From Diadema setosum (lineage: Eukaryota; Echinodermata; Echinoidea; Diadematoida; Diadematidae), in assembly GCF_964275005.1 (NCBI RefSeq), contig NC_092705.1, positions 6,374,641 through 6,438,640 of the forward strand: a stretch of DNA of 64,000 bases, read 5' to 3'. Position numbers and translations under genes: made by a program. Shown piece by piece: positions 51,001 to 64,000 of the stretch (its first letter is position 1; the number at the start of each line of letters is the position of its first letter). A model generated the notes under the pieces. The model worked only from the letters and a program-made list of their open reading frames with translations, did no database searches and was not told where the DNA came from.

Positions 51001-51470
51001 ATTTTACATTCAATGCCAGAGTTTCTAAACTTTTTCTTTTGATGGGATTCGATAATATACTGGAGCAAAATATTGCTCAATACAAATACGCCTACTGCTT
51101 AATATCGTGTTTTTTTTTTTTTTTGTCTAAAACTGACATCCTCTGCCAATCTCATGATGATGTTTGACTTGACCCTGTCCCAGTTCCGTTAGTTTGTTCT
51201 GTAACTGTTTTGAAAACTTGGTCCTGTTTGCATTCTGACTGAAAAGCCATTACGTCTGAGGAGTAGACAGATATCAAATACTTGCCCAGGACAAACATCA
51301 GAGTCTGTCTCATCTATTTAAACAAGGTGCGATGAGTGAAGACTGTGAAGTACAAGATTCTCGGAAAAAAGAAGAAGAAGAGGCAAATGTTTTATAAATA
51401 TTTTGAAACACAAGCACCCTGAATACTTTTAGTGGTACATGACTCATGGAGTTTTCATGGTGATGACTTA

Positions 51471-52036
51471 AGGGCTTTTTACACTTGTAAATTTTTGCTT
51501 AGCCCCGGACTATCGGTGGGGCTAAGGGGGGGCCTTAGCCCCACCGTTGGTACGGGACTATCCTTAGCCCACTTTCTGTTTACACTCGTTTTTGCCAAAG
51601 TGGGCTAGCCCCACCGATAGTACGGTACTATCTGGCCCTGCAAAATAGCAGGGGTTAGCACCGCAATTGCGGTGCTAGCACCGCAATTGCGGTGCCAAGC
51701 AAGTGAGTGTAAACAGAACGAAAAAATAATCCTGGGCTAAGCAACGGAGACGAAGTCCGACCCTCACTGACCAATCAGAAACGAGGTAATCAAGCGCTGC
51801 CGGTGCGTGCGTGAACGTGTACAGTACACAGCGTAATTATGAATATTCATGTGGTTTGGAAAGTCCGGGGCTAAGAAATACGAGTGTAAAAAGGTCAGTT
51901 TTCTCCTTAGCCCCGGACAAGAGATAGTACGGGACTAATTGGCGAGTGTAAAAAGATGAAAAAATTGGTACGGGACTAACGATAGTCCTGGGTCAGAGAA
52001 AGTCCGGGGTTAAGAAACACAAGTGTAAAAAGCCCT
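51471..52036. mobile_element. PIF/Harbinger-like MITE, TTA duplication
   Basis: Ends AGGGCTTTTTACACTTG and CAAGTGTAAAAAGCCCT, with TTA on both sides (51468-51470, 52037-52039). A 3-bp TTA/TAA duplication is characteristic of PIF/Harbinger. The interior has repeated TTAGCCCCGGACTA motifs and a doubled palindrome GCACCGCAATTGCGGTGC (about 51658-51694). Confidence 0.85.
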
Positions 52037-53295
52037 TTAAAGTCCTTACAAGTAGTTTTTTACTCGCAGGCCATTTTTGGCCAATTGAACTTGCAATGCA
52101 AGTTGGAAAGGATGGTTGGTTTGTTCAATGTGATAGAATTACATGAGCAAAAGTGCTTGTGTAGTCACATAGTATTTCTTTGCAGTATGCTTTACTTTGA
52201 GTCTGATCGATTAGACAGTTAATGTTCATCTTCATCATTCAGACTTGGCTGTAGGAGTTTTTTTTTTTTTCAACTTTGTCAGAAGATGTAGTAATGGGGG
52301 GGGGAATACAGTACTGCTGTTTCTTGAACATGATTGGATGCAAGTACATCACCAAATTACAAAGAGGGTATATCGATGCATTTTAAAAGGTCTTGCACAA
52401 TATGCATACAATTTCTGTAGCTAAAGGCACCATGTGCCATTCTGTTGAAATGCATAGGCCTATGTGACAGAAAATTGTTTGATGTACAGCTGTATGTCAT
52501 GCTTTGAAGATGAAGAAGTAGGCCTTCTGTTACTGTTAGGCTCAGAGAACTTTGTTGAATTTGTTTGTTTAATTGTATGTTACATCATGGAGTCTAATGT
52601 CACCAATGAAATATTCTGTATTTATCATTAGTTACCACAATATACTGAGTTTTTTTGGCTATATTTGATCAGAATAATATGGAGTTGTGAATTATATACA
52701 CTGTATTGTAATTTTATTCCAGTGTCTAACCTGAATGACCACTGCACAAATGTGCCTCTACTCTCTCCCTGATATATTTATAATATATTTGTTATGTTCA
52801 TTGTCTACCGGTAAGAGATCAGTCTTTCTGCACCCCGGCCACTTTACCCCGCCCTTTGATGTCGCCTCCAATCAAGCACCCCATCAGACATGCATACAGC
52901 TCTATATACCAGCATCCCTCAGAACAACTGGTCCTCTCCTGAGCATTTCCCTCCCAGCTCCCCTGTTCTCATCCTGCTCCGCCCACCCCTCCCCTAGTTT
53001 TCACTCCCCCTATTCCCCTTTGTGGGTCGATCAGTTCGACACTGATTTTCCCCTGCCCTGAACTCTGGAGGTCGTGCCCTCTCCCAACAAAGAAATCCCA
53101 GGCCCCTTACATTCCTGTAGGAAATCTGTAGCTATATTATGGCAAATGATGCCTCATGTGTTTGTGCTGCAGGAGCAGGACCAGATTGTGTTTCCGGGGT
53201 AATGGGGGAATTCTGAAGGGGCGTAACCCTGATATTTTGGTTTGAAAACCTGTCAGAAAAAAACATGAACCAGCTTTTGAGAGGAGATATTTATA

Positions 53296-53661
53296 CCCCT
53301 TTCATAAACTCATCCTCCTATTATCCGCATAAGAATAATGCGGACAATTCAATAAAAAATGCGTTCACAAACTCTGAAAATAATCCGCATTATTTTTACG
53401 ACGCCCGTCCTGAAAAAAGGCGGATAATCGTCATGGTGACTGCACACGTCCCTCCTGCGGGAAAGACAGGTGACGTTTGATCGCACCCCGGCAATTATCC
53501 GCATTATTTGGGTTTGCGTTCATAAACTCCAAATCTGGTCCCGATGCTGCTATTATGCGGATAATAGAAGGGTCGAAATAAAGCGCATTATTCTTTCCCC
53601 GCTCCGATTTTACGACCAAATGTTGCGGATATTATCCGCATTATTGAGTTTATGAAAGGGG
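53296..53661. mobile_element. MITE with CCCCTTTCATAAACTCA ends, TA duplication
   Basis: Left CCCCTTTCATAAACTCA and right TGAGTTTATGAAAGGGG, TA on both sides. The interior carries several ATAATGCGGA/TCCGCATTAT words in both orientations. Confidence 0.85.
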
Positions 53662-56326
53662 TATTAGTTGCAAGTGCAACATAATGGTATCTATTCTAAA
53701 TAAAAGCCCACAGGCTTGTGTGGTAATGGATGAGCCATGCATAGATTGAAGGTGTAAGTTAATTCAGCCAAGGCAAAGTACATTTGATTTTCTGAAGATT
53801 ATTTGTGTACCAAACATGCAGTTACCTAAATGAGTTGATATGATGTGAGACTAGACATTATGGATGTTCCACACTGCAGAAAAAAAAATAATAGGCCCTA
53901 ATAAATTCCTGTGGTTGTTGTAGAAGATCATTTGTCTTTCTGCAAGTTTGTTTATAGTAGCTGATTAAAATGTAATGTCAACCTTATGATTTATGAGTCT
54001 GACCAGAAACAGTGAATGATACAACTCCAAGGAATTGCTGTGACATGCGTAAGAGCTGTGTAACTTGAATGAAGAGTGTTGAGTAATAATTTTGATATAT
54101 ATTCAATATCAGAAAATGTTGAATTCTTCATTTCAAACCTGGTGCTTATGTGAATATGTTTGGATGGAAATTACTACCATGGGTATTCCCTTTCACTTCT
54201 AGATGAGTATCGTGTGTATAACAGCGAATGATGCTTATTGGTCATTTAGGCCTACAGTTTCCATCATTGAAGACATTTAGGCCTGTTGTACAGATTGAAA
54301 TCCCTACTCATAGAATTATAAGTTATGTTCTGAAATGTGTGAAGTCCACAACAGAATATGGAAATTTTCTTGGAATTTTCCTGCCATCATCTTTTACCTG
54401 TTAAAAAAAGAATTGCTGCTGCACTTTAATGTTAGCATTTATTTGTTACTTTATACAAAGTGACTATGAGTCAAGCATTTGGTGTGATGTATGTCTGTAT
54501 TAGTATTTTGGTAGAAGTTAGAAGCCAGTTTGAGTTACTAGTGAATATATAACTTTGGAATCTTCTTGAAGTTTTTATTGTGATGCTCGTTAAAACTTGT
54601 CATGCACACTAATAAGTGAGTAACATACTTCCGTGTAGCTGACAGTGCCTTCATAATGGATAGATAAGAACCGTGGTGAATGTCTAGTAAGAAATGATGT
54701 ATTGATAGTAAAATCAAAGGACTTAAAGTGGCAAGCAAAGAGCTGTTTGCCTTCAGGTTCTGTGATGGAATATAATATATCATGCAAGAGCATGATTGAG
54801 GGTTATCATGTATTTGGTATCATCTGACAGGAGGCCTTGCCCATCGCCTCCCTCCCCCGCCAGGAAGGAAATTGTCCTCCTGTTGCTAGGGGTAGCAGGA
54901 GGTAGGGGTTATGACCCTGGAATGGACTGGTCCAGGGAGGCAGAAATGCACCATAGTGTGAAGGCCAGATCCTGCATCATCTTAAAGGGGCACTGTGTGA
55001 TCGGCAGATGTCTTGTGTTTGATTGTCAAAAGTGTACTTCTAACAATAAAAGCTGAATAGATTACACAAAAAGATGATGTCAAGATAATAATCCTCCTCC
55101 TCCTCGCTGGGACTTTACCCCTTGTAGTCATGAAGCAAGTTGAATCGGGGGGGGGGGGGGGGAGTGGGAGGGGCAAGATTTGGAGGGGAGAGTGACTCTA
55201 GACCTCATCAGATCAATTTCTAGGCGAACATCTTAAAAACATTTCTCCCCATCAATTTGCTTAATTAAGAAAGTAGAAGGCAAGTGTGGTAGAAAAAAAT
55301 AAAATGACATAGGCCTAAATTTTGACTTTGGGCAAGCTGAGTGGCCATACTGTATGTGTAAAATTGTAAAAACTTGCTGTTTTATCTGTTTTTTGTTTTT
55401 TTTTACATCTTTCTAATGAAGATGTATTGAGGGACAGTGTAATAAGTGAGGCCAACAAGTGAATGTGACTTTAAACTTTTAAGGAGGAGGGAAGAGGGGT
55501 GATGGCAGGACAAAAGTTTAGCTGACCCTGAATTGAAGGGCACAGCCATATGTTTTCCCTGCTAATGAGGGTGCAACATTTTGCTTGGCATTTATTGGGG
55601 ACTGGTGGGATGACATGGAAGAGGGTATGGTGTCATCTATCCTGGCTTTCTCCTACCAAGGGTTTGATGGGGAGGACCAGGGAGGTGTTGCAGATGATGG
55701 AGAGGCAACTCTCTGTATTCCATACAAACCCATGATTGGGTTCTATAAAAGCAATTCAATGGGATATCCAAAATTCCTCTTCACTTTTAAATGAAGAGAG
55801 AGTTTAACATTTCATTGAATTACAAGTTGTATTTCAATGCAAATTTTGAATGAAATACTAGAATTTATTCAGAAGAGTGTGGAAAGAATTTAAAGTCATC
55901 ATTAGGCCTATGTATTTCCGTTCTTAAAAAAATACAAATCAAAATGAAATGAAAATAATGTTCTCTTAAAATGGTATAAACATACATGTACATGTATGTA
56001 CATTTACAGTATTATTACAGTTATATGATATACAGAACATACATACATATACAGTTTACAAACATATTAAAATATATGTATAATATGTTACATCCTGATG
56101 TAGTAACGAGCTATTCTATTAACCTCAACAGGCTATTCTATCAACCTCCAAAACACTTTACATTAATTGGAATGAGTTGATGCCACGCTGAGCAAATCTC
56201 ACATAAAGCTTTTCAGTTTGTCAAGAAGGACTATTTTCAGAAAGGCATGCATTGGTAAAATGGTTTAATACAAGAAATCAGATAGAGAAACTCACAGTAG
56301 AGGATTATTTCTAACCCTTTTTTTTA

Positions 56327-57520
56327 TGCCTCCGCCACGAAGTGGTGCCGGAGGCATTATGTTTTCGGGTTGTCCGTCCGTCCGTCCGTCCATCCGTCCG
56401 TCCTTCCGTCCGTGCGTCCTTCCGTCCCTCCGTAATGAATTTTCTGGACAAGGTAACTATCGAAACCTGTTGAGGTATCCTAATGAAACTTGGCATGTAT
56501 GTGTATTAGGGGGTGAAGTTATGCCTATCAACTTTTGGGTGCACATGCTCAAGGTCAAAGGTCAAAAGGTCAAGGTCAAATACATACAATTTCACTATTT
56601 CCACCATATCTATTGAATGCCTGAAGATATTTTCTTGAAACTTAGTGTATACATGTATTACCCAATCAAGATTCTCTGGTGAAAGTTTGGGTCATGAGGT
56701 CATGTATGCGTGTGTAACCTATCACTAGAAATTCTCTGGAAAGTTTTTTTTTTCCTCTTTTCGCCTCAAAGGTCAAAAGGTCAAAGATCAAGTGAAAGTG
56801 CTGAACTAACTTTTTCCTCCATATCTCGGAAGTGGCTCAAGTTACCTTGAAACTTAGTACATATTATGCATGTTCTACCTGAAAGTAATTATCTTATGAA
56901 TTTTAGGGTCAAGGGCCAGATGAAAATGGTAACAATTTACTATTCAATTCAGAAATTGCACTTTTTCTCCACACCTGTACCTTGAAAATTACTCAATGCC
57001 TAAATGTATGAATGGGTCAAAGTCAAGTTAAAGTCCGTAAATCCCTAGATACATGCTGTCTTATTCATCCAATTAAACCTACATCAAGGAAGGTGAACAT
57101 TCAACCCATTTGTGACAAACTTGTCATTCCAATATTTTGCCAATTTTGTGAAAATGTAATCACACAGTGTCCACATGTACTATCTAGACCTTTGTCCGTT
57201 TGTGACCAAACTTGGATGGAAGATGTCCCTTGGGGAAGTGAAGGTCGTCACAAGGTCAAAGGTCATAGACAGGGGTCAACAAACTTTTAGGGCCCAATGT
57301 TTTGTTTTTAGGGCACGTTTTGATTGTGGCTCATAACTTTTGATCCCTATGTCTGTTTGTGACCAAACTTGGACGGTAGATGTCCCTTGGGGAGTTAAAG
57401 GTCATCACAAGGTCAAAGGTCATAAGCAGGTCAATTAACTTCTGGGAGTTATAAAAAATATTAATTCCTTGTACGCGAATGGGCGAGACACAATTTGGCA
57501 CTTGCCTTGTTTTCTCCCTA
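56327..57520. repeat. Dispersed repeat with GCCTCCGCC hairpin, CCGT array and AAGGTCA motifs
   Basis: Begins with the hairpin TGCCTCCGCCACGAAGTGG / CCGGAGGCA, continues into CCGT tetranucleotides (56371-56430), then many AAGGTCAAAGGTCA words. A segment with GTGACCAAACTTGGA and GATGTCCCTTGGGG occurs twice (about 57200 and 57360). Confidence 0.7.
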
Positions 57521-59107
57521 TGGTGACTCTGAATATAGGTGTTGAGAGCATGAACCTACATGTAGACATTGCAAAGTGGATGACTGTTCATATTCATTCT
57601 CTTCAGATAAGGGACATACCTCCTGTCTGAAATATTGGGGGTGGGGGTGGGAGGGGCATGTGCAAGGATGTATGGGAGTAGCCATACAAATATTTTTTTT
57701 TATTCATTTCAGACCCGAAAAGCAGAATCCCGAGCATGAACTAGATTTAGTCATGTTGATAATGATTTCTGTCAGACACTACGTTATGAAATTGTGTAAG
57801 ATTCACTTTGTAAAAAAAGATGCCACTAATACACCGTGAAGCAATTGCTGCAGTCAGACCTCTTTTATAGAAAGCACATTTTCTTTGGCATAAGATATTT
57901 TAGGCAGCACGCCATGCATGGCTTGACAAATGTAGTCCCTCAGCTTCATGTTGACATGTTCCAGACATGAATAACAACATCATGTATGCTCTGCAGTCAA
58001 GGTCAAATCCGAATGTCTCTTGCTTCGTTCCCACCCATTCAGGAGAGCTAAGTTGATGGTGAGACGTACAACCTCTTTCCGTGTGTGCGTGTGTACATAC
58101 AACATTGTCCATATTGTTCGTTTGGGTAGGTATTGTATGGATTGAATCTCTGCCAATTTTGTTTCAAATTGGAGGAAGTTTGCCCCGACATAATATATAC
58201 CTTGTGTGTGCTATATGTACATGTAACTGCCTGATGTCTGGTTCCCGGCAGCTTTGGGGTACAATAAAGCGAGGGTCAAGCTGCTTGGGAATGACATGAT
58301 AGCCGGGAGTAGGGAAATCAATATCTTAACCTCCTCCGCTGAAAGGAAGATTTCACTTCTAGGTCACTGATGCAGTGTCAGCGTATTACACAATGGTTGC
58401 TTTGCTTGTAATTTGCATATTATTAGCTACCCTTTTCTTGAGGTCTAGGCTTACATGTATAGACAGTCAATACAAAGTGGTAGACCATGAAATTTCAGGG
58501 ATCAATTTATGACCTAACATTTTCTAGCAGATCTTAGTCAATCCTACAAATTATTACACTGTGCATATTACTCAGAGAAAAAAAAAAACTACCAGGTTGA
58601 CATAAGGGGGAAAATCAACAGAGTAGGCCCTACTTTGTAAAACAGCATCCAAGTATATATTTATTCAGAAAAGTAATTAGAACATTGTCAGTAGGTAAGC
58701 CATACACTTGTATTCTGTGCACTGTGAAGAGATTGATTGTAGGCCTGAATGTCTTAGGGATATGATCTAACAACTTATAAAAGTGTTGCCTTCTTTGTTA
58801 TGGTGTAGAAATATTTTCTGGTTTATACCCTGAATGAACCTTGTTTGCATTCAAACAGACATTATAAGAGAAAATGCTTCCCTCATAAATTAGAAAATAA
58901 TTTATTTGAAGTTTTAGTGTTCCAAACAGAGGCAGATCTGACAACTGTAGTCAAGCATCAAAAAGCTATTCTTGGCTGTGTATATGATCCGCAGATAGTC
59001 TATTGTTGTGATAATTATGATAATGATATATGGGAAATTGTGCAAGTTTTTGTTTCATTTATCTCACAGAGTGAACATTGTTATTCATCTGCTGATTGGG
59101 TTTGTTG

Positions 59108-59152
59108 GTTTCAGCATGGAGCTACTAACTGTTAGTAGCTCCATGGTTTCAG
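59108..59152. mobile_element. Ultra-short hairpin insertion 5 (31 nt), second stem type
   Basis: Insert 59115-59145: perfect 15-bp arms CATGGAGCTACTAAC / GTTAGTAGCTCCATG with a 1-nt loop. Exact GTTTCAG on both sides (59108-59114, 59146-59152). A related hairpin at 19308-19335 lacks recognisable duplications. Confidence 0.75.
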
Positions 59153-61524
59153 TTTGGACAAGCTATGTGTTCAATCTTCCCACAAACAAGACAGCTAGGG
59201 TAGTGGTCATGCTCAGAAGGAAACACCCACATGGAGGCTGTGATACTGTAGGTGCAATTATGTACCTCAGTTTGGTTTTGAGGTCAATGCCCTCAACACA
59301 AGAAACATGATCAAACCCATTCAGGTGCAGGGGTGACTGAAAACATGCGGGAGCATGGATGACAATTTTGGCAAGATCCATGTTGGACTCCTGAGCATTT
59401 TTAGTCTCCTAGTTTTTAATAATGAGAGCCTAAAAAGTAAGGAGGAGACTGAGGATCAACTCTGTTTTTTTTTTTATTTGCTTTCACTTTTATTGATTCT
59501 CTTCCAGGATCAAATGCAGAAAGCTCATTGATTTGGATCCATTCCCCCAACCCCTTCAAGTGTCCAATCTCCTCCAGGAATGTTATGGTTGGCAAATCTC
59601 TAATAATTGTGCTTGCTTGTCCATCACTTTCTTGCTTCATGTATTACCTGCCCACCCCACCTTTCTCCTTCCAATTTGCATCACCTGGTCTGCTGTATAG
59701 GGTACAAGTAATAGTCTATATCCTCAGAACATTGCGGGGGGGGGGGGGGGGGGGGGAGGTAGCTATGTATCTGATACCATATTCTGTCCAATGTGATACC
59801 GGTACTTCATTTTTTTCTCACATTATGAACTGTTGTAGTGCCTAGTCAAGTCCCAAAATTTTCAGAGAAATTATCCACAACAACACCACCACCAACAGCA
59901 ACAACAAACACACATCTGAGATACAATTTATGTTTTACAACTTTGTTGGTTTGTATGTTGTATTTTTGCCATATAAATCTCACTTGTCAACTTTCAAATG
60001 TTTGACCATATGGCGGTTTCAAATTGTGCATGCTAGGATTAATCCTCTACCTGTAACTAGGGGATTCCCCATACTAGACCATAATTATGCACTTCTAATC
60101 TAAGTTCCTAGCTGAGAAACAAAAACAACAACAAAAAAGTAAAGTTTTGAGGGCATGCAAACTCTTTACATGGTTTTTTTTATGTTAGTATCTGTAGTAC
60201 AGAAACAAAGTGTTTTTATTGAAGCTGTTTTTATGTTTTTTGTTTTGTTTCATTTGTGTGTGTTTGTGTGTGTGTGTCAGCCAAATACTCAATGAAATGC
60301 ATGAATTGCAAAGAGTTTGCTGAGAAATGAAAGGACTACTCTGAAATCGATGTCTGCCAGTGAAAACTGAGAGGGACTGGACTCACCAGCAATTATGCCT
60401 GCTAGTGCCCTGTTTGGGGTGCCATGATCACCCCAAACAATACCGGGTGGGATGACAGTGTGTAATGGATAGTATCGCTGGAGAGCCTGATCAATAGTGC
60501 GAGACTTGCCTTTGCACTCCCCTTATTGTTGTTGTGCTCTCTGCTTTTTCATTCTTTCATTCATTCATTTGTTCACTTTATAGTCAGTCAGTCAGCAAGT
60601 TTCTCATGCAGTCATTTAAATACCCTAAACCTGCTGCTTGCTATGTGGCAAATTCCAAGAAACAAATTGTATTATTTCTATTGATGTCAGTTGTTCATTT
60701 TGTATCCTGTTGGAATGTCTGTCTCTTTATTTCCTTATTGATTTTATCTGGGGTTTCTAGTTTGATATCCCTTCCTAGAAGAAGCTGCCACAAAGTTTAA
60801 CAGTTTGTGCACTGTGAGAGACCCCATCTTAATTTCTTTTTTTTTTTTTCATTGAATACTCCAGCTCCATTATTGTTTTTATTAGCCTATAAAAGGGAAA
60901 GGAAGTTGCCAAAATGTAACCCCCCCCCCCAGAAATATTCTGATGCAATTTATTGATCACCTGAATGGATGTGGATATTCTTACCAGACAGAGTTAAGTC
61001 TAATTATGATGTTTCTGTCAAAGTAAGATGATGCACTGTATCCTGAAAGCGGTTGCTCTGTCCAGTCAATACTTGCACACAATCTGTATGTTTTCAGTCT
61101 AATCTGTATGTTTTCAGTCTTACTGTAATTGGCCAAGGAATGTAGAGTTACACATGTGTAGGTACTTATTGCTAAAAAGGCTGTTATTTTTACAAACAGA
61201 TAGTTTCACACAGATATGAAGCGGTCATAAACACATTTGCAAGATGCTGTTTTTGTGATTTGACAACGAAACTGTTGTAATTGCACTAATGCCTGTTCGT
61301 TCAAGATTGGTGGTGATATTTTTTCATGTGACATTGTTAAATTCATGGCCCAACAGTGATTCTCAAGAATCAAAAAATTAAACCTATGAGAAAATAACAG
61401 AGGCTCTTTTATATTATTCTGGTGGACTCCATTTTCTCTATAGGGCCTACTGTAAATTGACTGTTGGCATCATTGCTCTCAAAAAATAAACCACGCTAGA
61501 GTGCTTCTGTAATGATTTTCAGTC

Positions 61525-62096
61525 TAAAGGACAAGTTCACCTTCATAAACATAAGGATTGAGAGAATGCAGCAATATTGGTAGAACACATCAGTGAAAGT
61601 TTGAGGAAAATAAGACAATCGATGCAAAAGTTATGAATTTTTAACATTTTTGTGTTGGAACCGCTGGATGAGGAGACTACTAAGGCTCGTGATGTCATAT
61701 GAGTACAACAGTATAAAGAAAATGTAAAGAAAATTCAACATATTTTCACTTTTTTCGCATAATAAAAGAGCACTTGACTCGCCTCTTTCTAAAGAAAATG
61801 GGAGTAATATTACCCATAACATATGTCAGTAACGAGTCAAGGGAATGTGTACTTTTTTTCAAAAGATGAAATTTTGTGAAATTCTCTATATATTTTCCTT
61901 ATATTGTTGTACGCATGTGACATCATATACATTGTACTGCAGTAGTCTTCTCATCCAGCGGTGACTGCACAAAAACTTCAAAAATTCATAACTTTTGAAC
62001 GGATTGTCCGATTTTCCTCAAACTTTCAATGATGTGTTCTACTAATATTGCTACATTCTCTCAATCCTTATGTTAATGAAGGTGAACTTGTCCTTT
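61525..62096. mobile_element. Family A palindromic element, second subtype, in PRKX-like intron 2
   Basis: Ends TAAAGGACAAGTTCACCTT and AAGGTGAACTTGTCCTTT. Matches the copy at 27408 throughout. Confidence 0.85.
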
Positions 62097-62346
62097 GTTA
62101 AAGTATCCATAAAACCACAATATTGAGTTCCTTATTCCAGTAACATTGGTAACGCTTTGTGTGGCCAGGCGCTAATACTGTATCTTGCCTATCATTTATC
62201 AGTAAACCATCCAAACTTGACCGAGATGCAGTTGTGGATTAGCGAGCCTATTCAGGAGGTGTAGCAATCGTCAGTTGAGATTAAGTTGCCTCCAAACCCA
62301 TAGTGTTCGAGACAACTTAACGCCCTTCTCATTCTCAACAGACGCA

Positions 62347-62387
62347 ATGTACCCAGGGAGGGGAAGAGGCCACCTCCCTGATGTACC
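62347..62387. mobile_element. Ultra-short hairpin insertion 6 (27 nt) with 7-bp duplication
   Basis: Insert 62354-62380: CAGGGAGGGG, short loop, CACCTCCCTG. Exact ATGTACC on both sides (62347-62353, 62381-62387). It lies in a dispersed repeat whose relatives at about 45625 and 45725 have no hairpin. Confidence 0.8.
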
Positions 62388-63759
62388 GGGACTAGGGTGA
62401 TTAGGTAATATCTTTTCATTGACAGTTAGTTTCCGTATATCTTGCCAGTTGATGAAGAAAGTGCCTGCTAATCAGCGAACAAAATCAGTAATGTTGAAGG
62501 ACCTTATGCTGCGTTTATCATCCTTCCCCTGTTTGAAACGGCTTTCAAAAGCTGTTTCCATAGCCCTTTAGAAACGGCTTCCAGAATAGTTGCGTTTATC
62601 AACTCAGTTTTGGAGTTTTGGAGAGTGTAGCAGTCTTCTCATCCAGTGATGGCTGCTTGAATAAAAATGTTTCCTGAACTTCCCTTATGAATTTTTTTCT
62701 GTACAGCATATTGTGATGTTTCATGCAAGTCACTTTTATTTTTCTGTCTCACTTTGTCTGTTGCCATAGAGATTGCCATGGAGACAGCTTTCTTTAAATA
62801 TAACTTATTGTTTTGTGCTCTGATGAACTCATTTCTATTTTTTTTTTGTTTTTTTGTTTTTTTGGGACCAGTACTTCCCCTTCAGGAAAAGACTAACAGT
62901 TATCTGTAGAAAGTGTTTTCAAGAAATATGTATACAATGTATATATTTTTTTGGCATTGCTTTTGTCATTTTTGGGATGTTTTCATGATTCTCTGTCATT
63001 TCTGTTGTTTGAATCAACCAACTGTCCTGGAGTTGACAATAATCAAGAGGCCTGTAGTGATGCCATAGTATTTACACCAAGGCGTGCGGAGTGCAAAAGT
63101 GATGAGATAGTGTATGATTAGAGATACCAAGAAAGGGAATCAAACTAAAAAGTGGGTGGGGCAGAGATTAGCAATGAAGGAGAAGCAAAGAGCGAGAAAG
63201 GAGAATTATGATTGGGTGAGATAGGTGAGGGAGAAAGTACAAGAGGATGTTCACTAAAACAAGTCACAGATGTGTGAATGCAACAGGATGCAGTGTAATC
63301 TTGTGATCAATAGCATCAATGGCATCCGAGTTTGGGTCCTGTAGGAGAGAATTTTATTGATCTCTCACATTGAGCGCACGGGGACATGAACTGATTATTC
63401 TCCTCTGGCTCTCGAGTGCCCGCCTTGCTGGCAATTGTTCTCAGGTCCTGTACTTGCAGAGGTCGCAGAGATCAGAGGTAACTCTGACTTTGAAGTCTAT
63501 TGTCACTGTGACATTCCTTTCCTTGTGGGTGGGATGGCGCAGGGGTGGGGTGGAGGGGGGGGGAGGGCTTTGGGACAGATAATCAGGCATTTACAGTACA
63601 GTGCCATGAATAATTCGAAATGCTCTCTTGTATTTTCTGCCATTGAAGCTTTTCCTGGTGTTGGCTGTGCCAAATTTTGAATAGATGTGACCTCATTTCC
63701 ATGAAATGATCATCACATATGTCATTACGAAATTCAGATAGGGCTGTATGCTGCATGTG

Positions 63760-64000
63760 TTAAAGGGCTGGTATAGTTTTGGTTGAGATGCGGGAGTCAG
63801 ATTTTAACTTTTTGTGAGGTAATTACAAATCACTTATAGAATATTAAAGAAAGTACAATTCTAAGTAAAACAAAAGTGAGCATAGTAAAAGGTGGGACAT
63901 ACCTTTACTTGGGACCTTTTTGTTCTTGGATAGTTCTTCTATTTCAAAACCAGTTTTCCTCTAAGAATTGCATCTTCTTTCATATTTCACACTAGGTGTC
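63760..64000. mobile_element. Family B MITE, cut by the window end
   Basis: Left end TTAAAGGGCTGGTATAG; the centre is diverged (AGGTGGGACATACC); the right arm begins and runs off the window. Confidence 0.65.

Larger units (their letters stand above)
48084..64000 (+). other. Start of intron 2 of the PRKX-like gene (continues beyond the window)
   Basis: No sequence matching the next PRKX exon (which should resume with a Phe-Trp-rich segment) was recognised. Scattered contents are a TTTA microsatellite (48370-48440), MITEs (51471, 53296), a CCGT-containing repeat (56327-57520), two hairpin insertions (59115, 62354), a family A copy and a truncated family B copy at the window end. The stretch 48450-51460 holds nothing recognisable beyond short T runs. 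Confidence 0.6.

Noticed and set aside
55678..55720. CAGGGAGGTGTTGC followed by GCAACTCTCTG, like another hairpin insertion
   Set aside because: Arms are imperfect and the flanking 7-mers (GGAGGAC and TATTCCA) do not match, so it is not counted.

Overview
The window looks like nuclear DNA of a marine invertebrate deuterostome, most likely a sea urchin or other echinoderm. It is AT-rich, has small coding exons with GT-AG introns, and is packed with short non-autonomous DNA transposons (MITEs), foldback elements and microsatellites. The species is an inference. No operons, tRNA genes, rRNA or CRISPR arrays are visible.

Two real protein genes can be reconstructed. On the minus strand at the left (1985-8135, read right to left) lies a four-coding-exon SLC16/monocarboxylate-transporter-like gene. 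Its coding exons are 8135-7952, 6159-6013, 4168-2942 and 2175-1985. All junctions are GT-AG and phase 1, and they join into 1749 nt, or 582 residues plus stop. On the plus strand at the right lies the 5' part of a PRKX-type cAMP-dependent kinase catalytic gene. Coding exon 1 is 43060-43210 and exon 2 is 47915-48083; together they give the N-terminus, the glycine loop, the ATP-binding lysine and the alpha-C glutamate. The rest of the kinase domain was not found, so intron 2 (at least 15.9 kb) appears to run past the window edge. The genes are divergent, about 35 kb apart, and nothing suggests that they act in one pathway.

The remainder is repeats. Three families recur. Family A is palindromic, about 560 bp, with five copies. 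Family B is palindromic, about 390 bp, with seven full or partial copies. Family C is about 370 bp, with five copies. There are also single elements with clear terminal inverted repeats and target duplications: TA at 16951, 20432 and 53296, TTAA at 14199, and TTA at 51471. Several are nested: family B inside family C, a hairpin element with a tRNA-like stretch inside family B, and a palindromic MITE inside a decayed reverse transcriptase.

The most unusual observation is a set of extremely short hairpin insertions of 19-31 nt, with CA...TG ends. Most have the arm CAGGGAGGT(G); one has CATGGAGCTA. Each is flanked by a 7-bp direct repeat that looks like a target-site duplication: five exact and one 6/7. 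I know of no described element this small with this duplication length. The family is proposed as the candidate novel system of the window.
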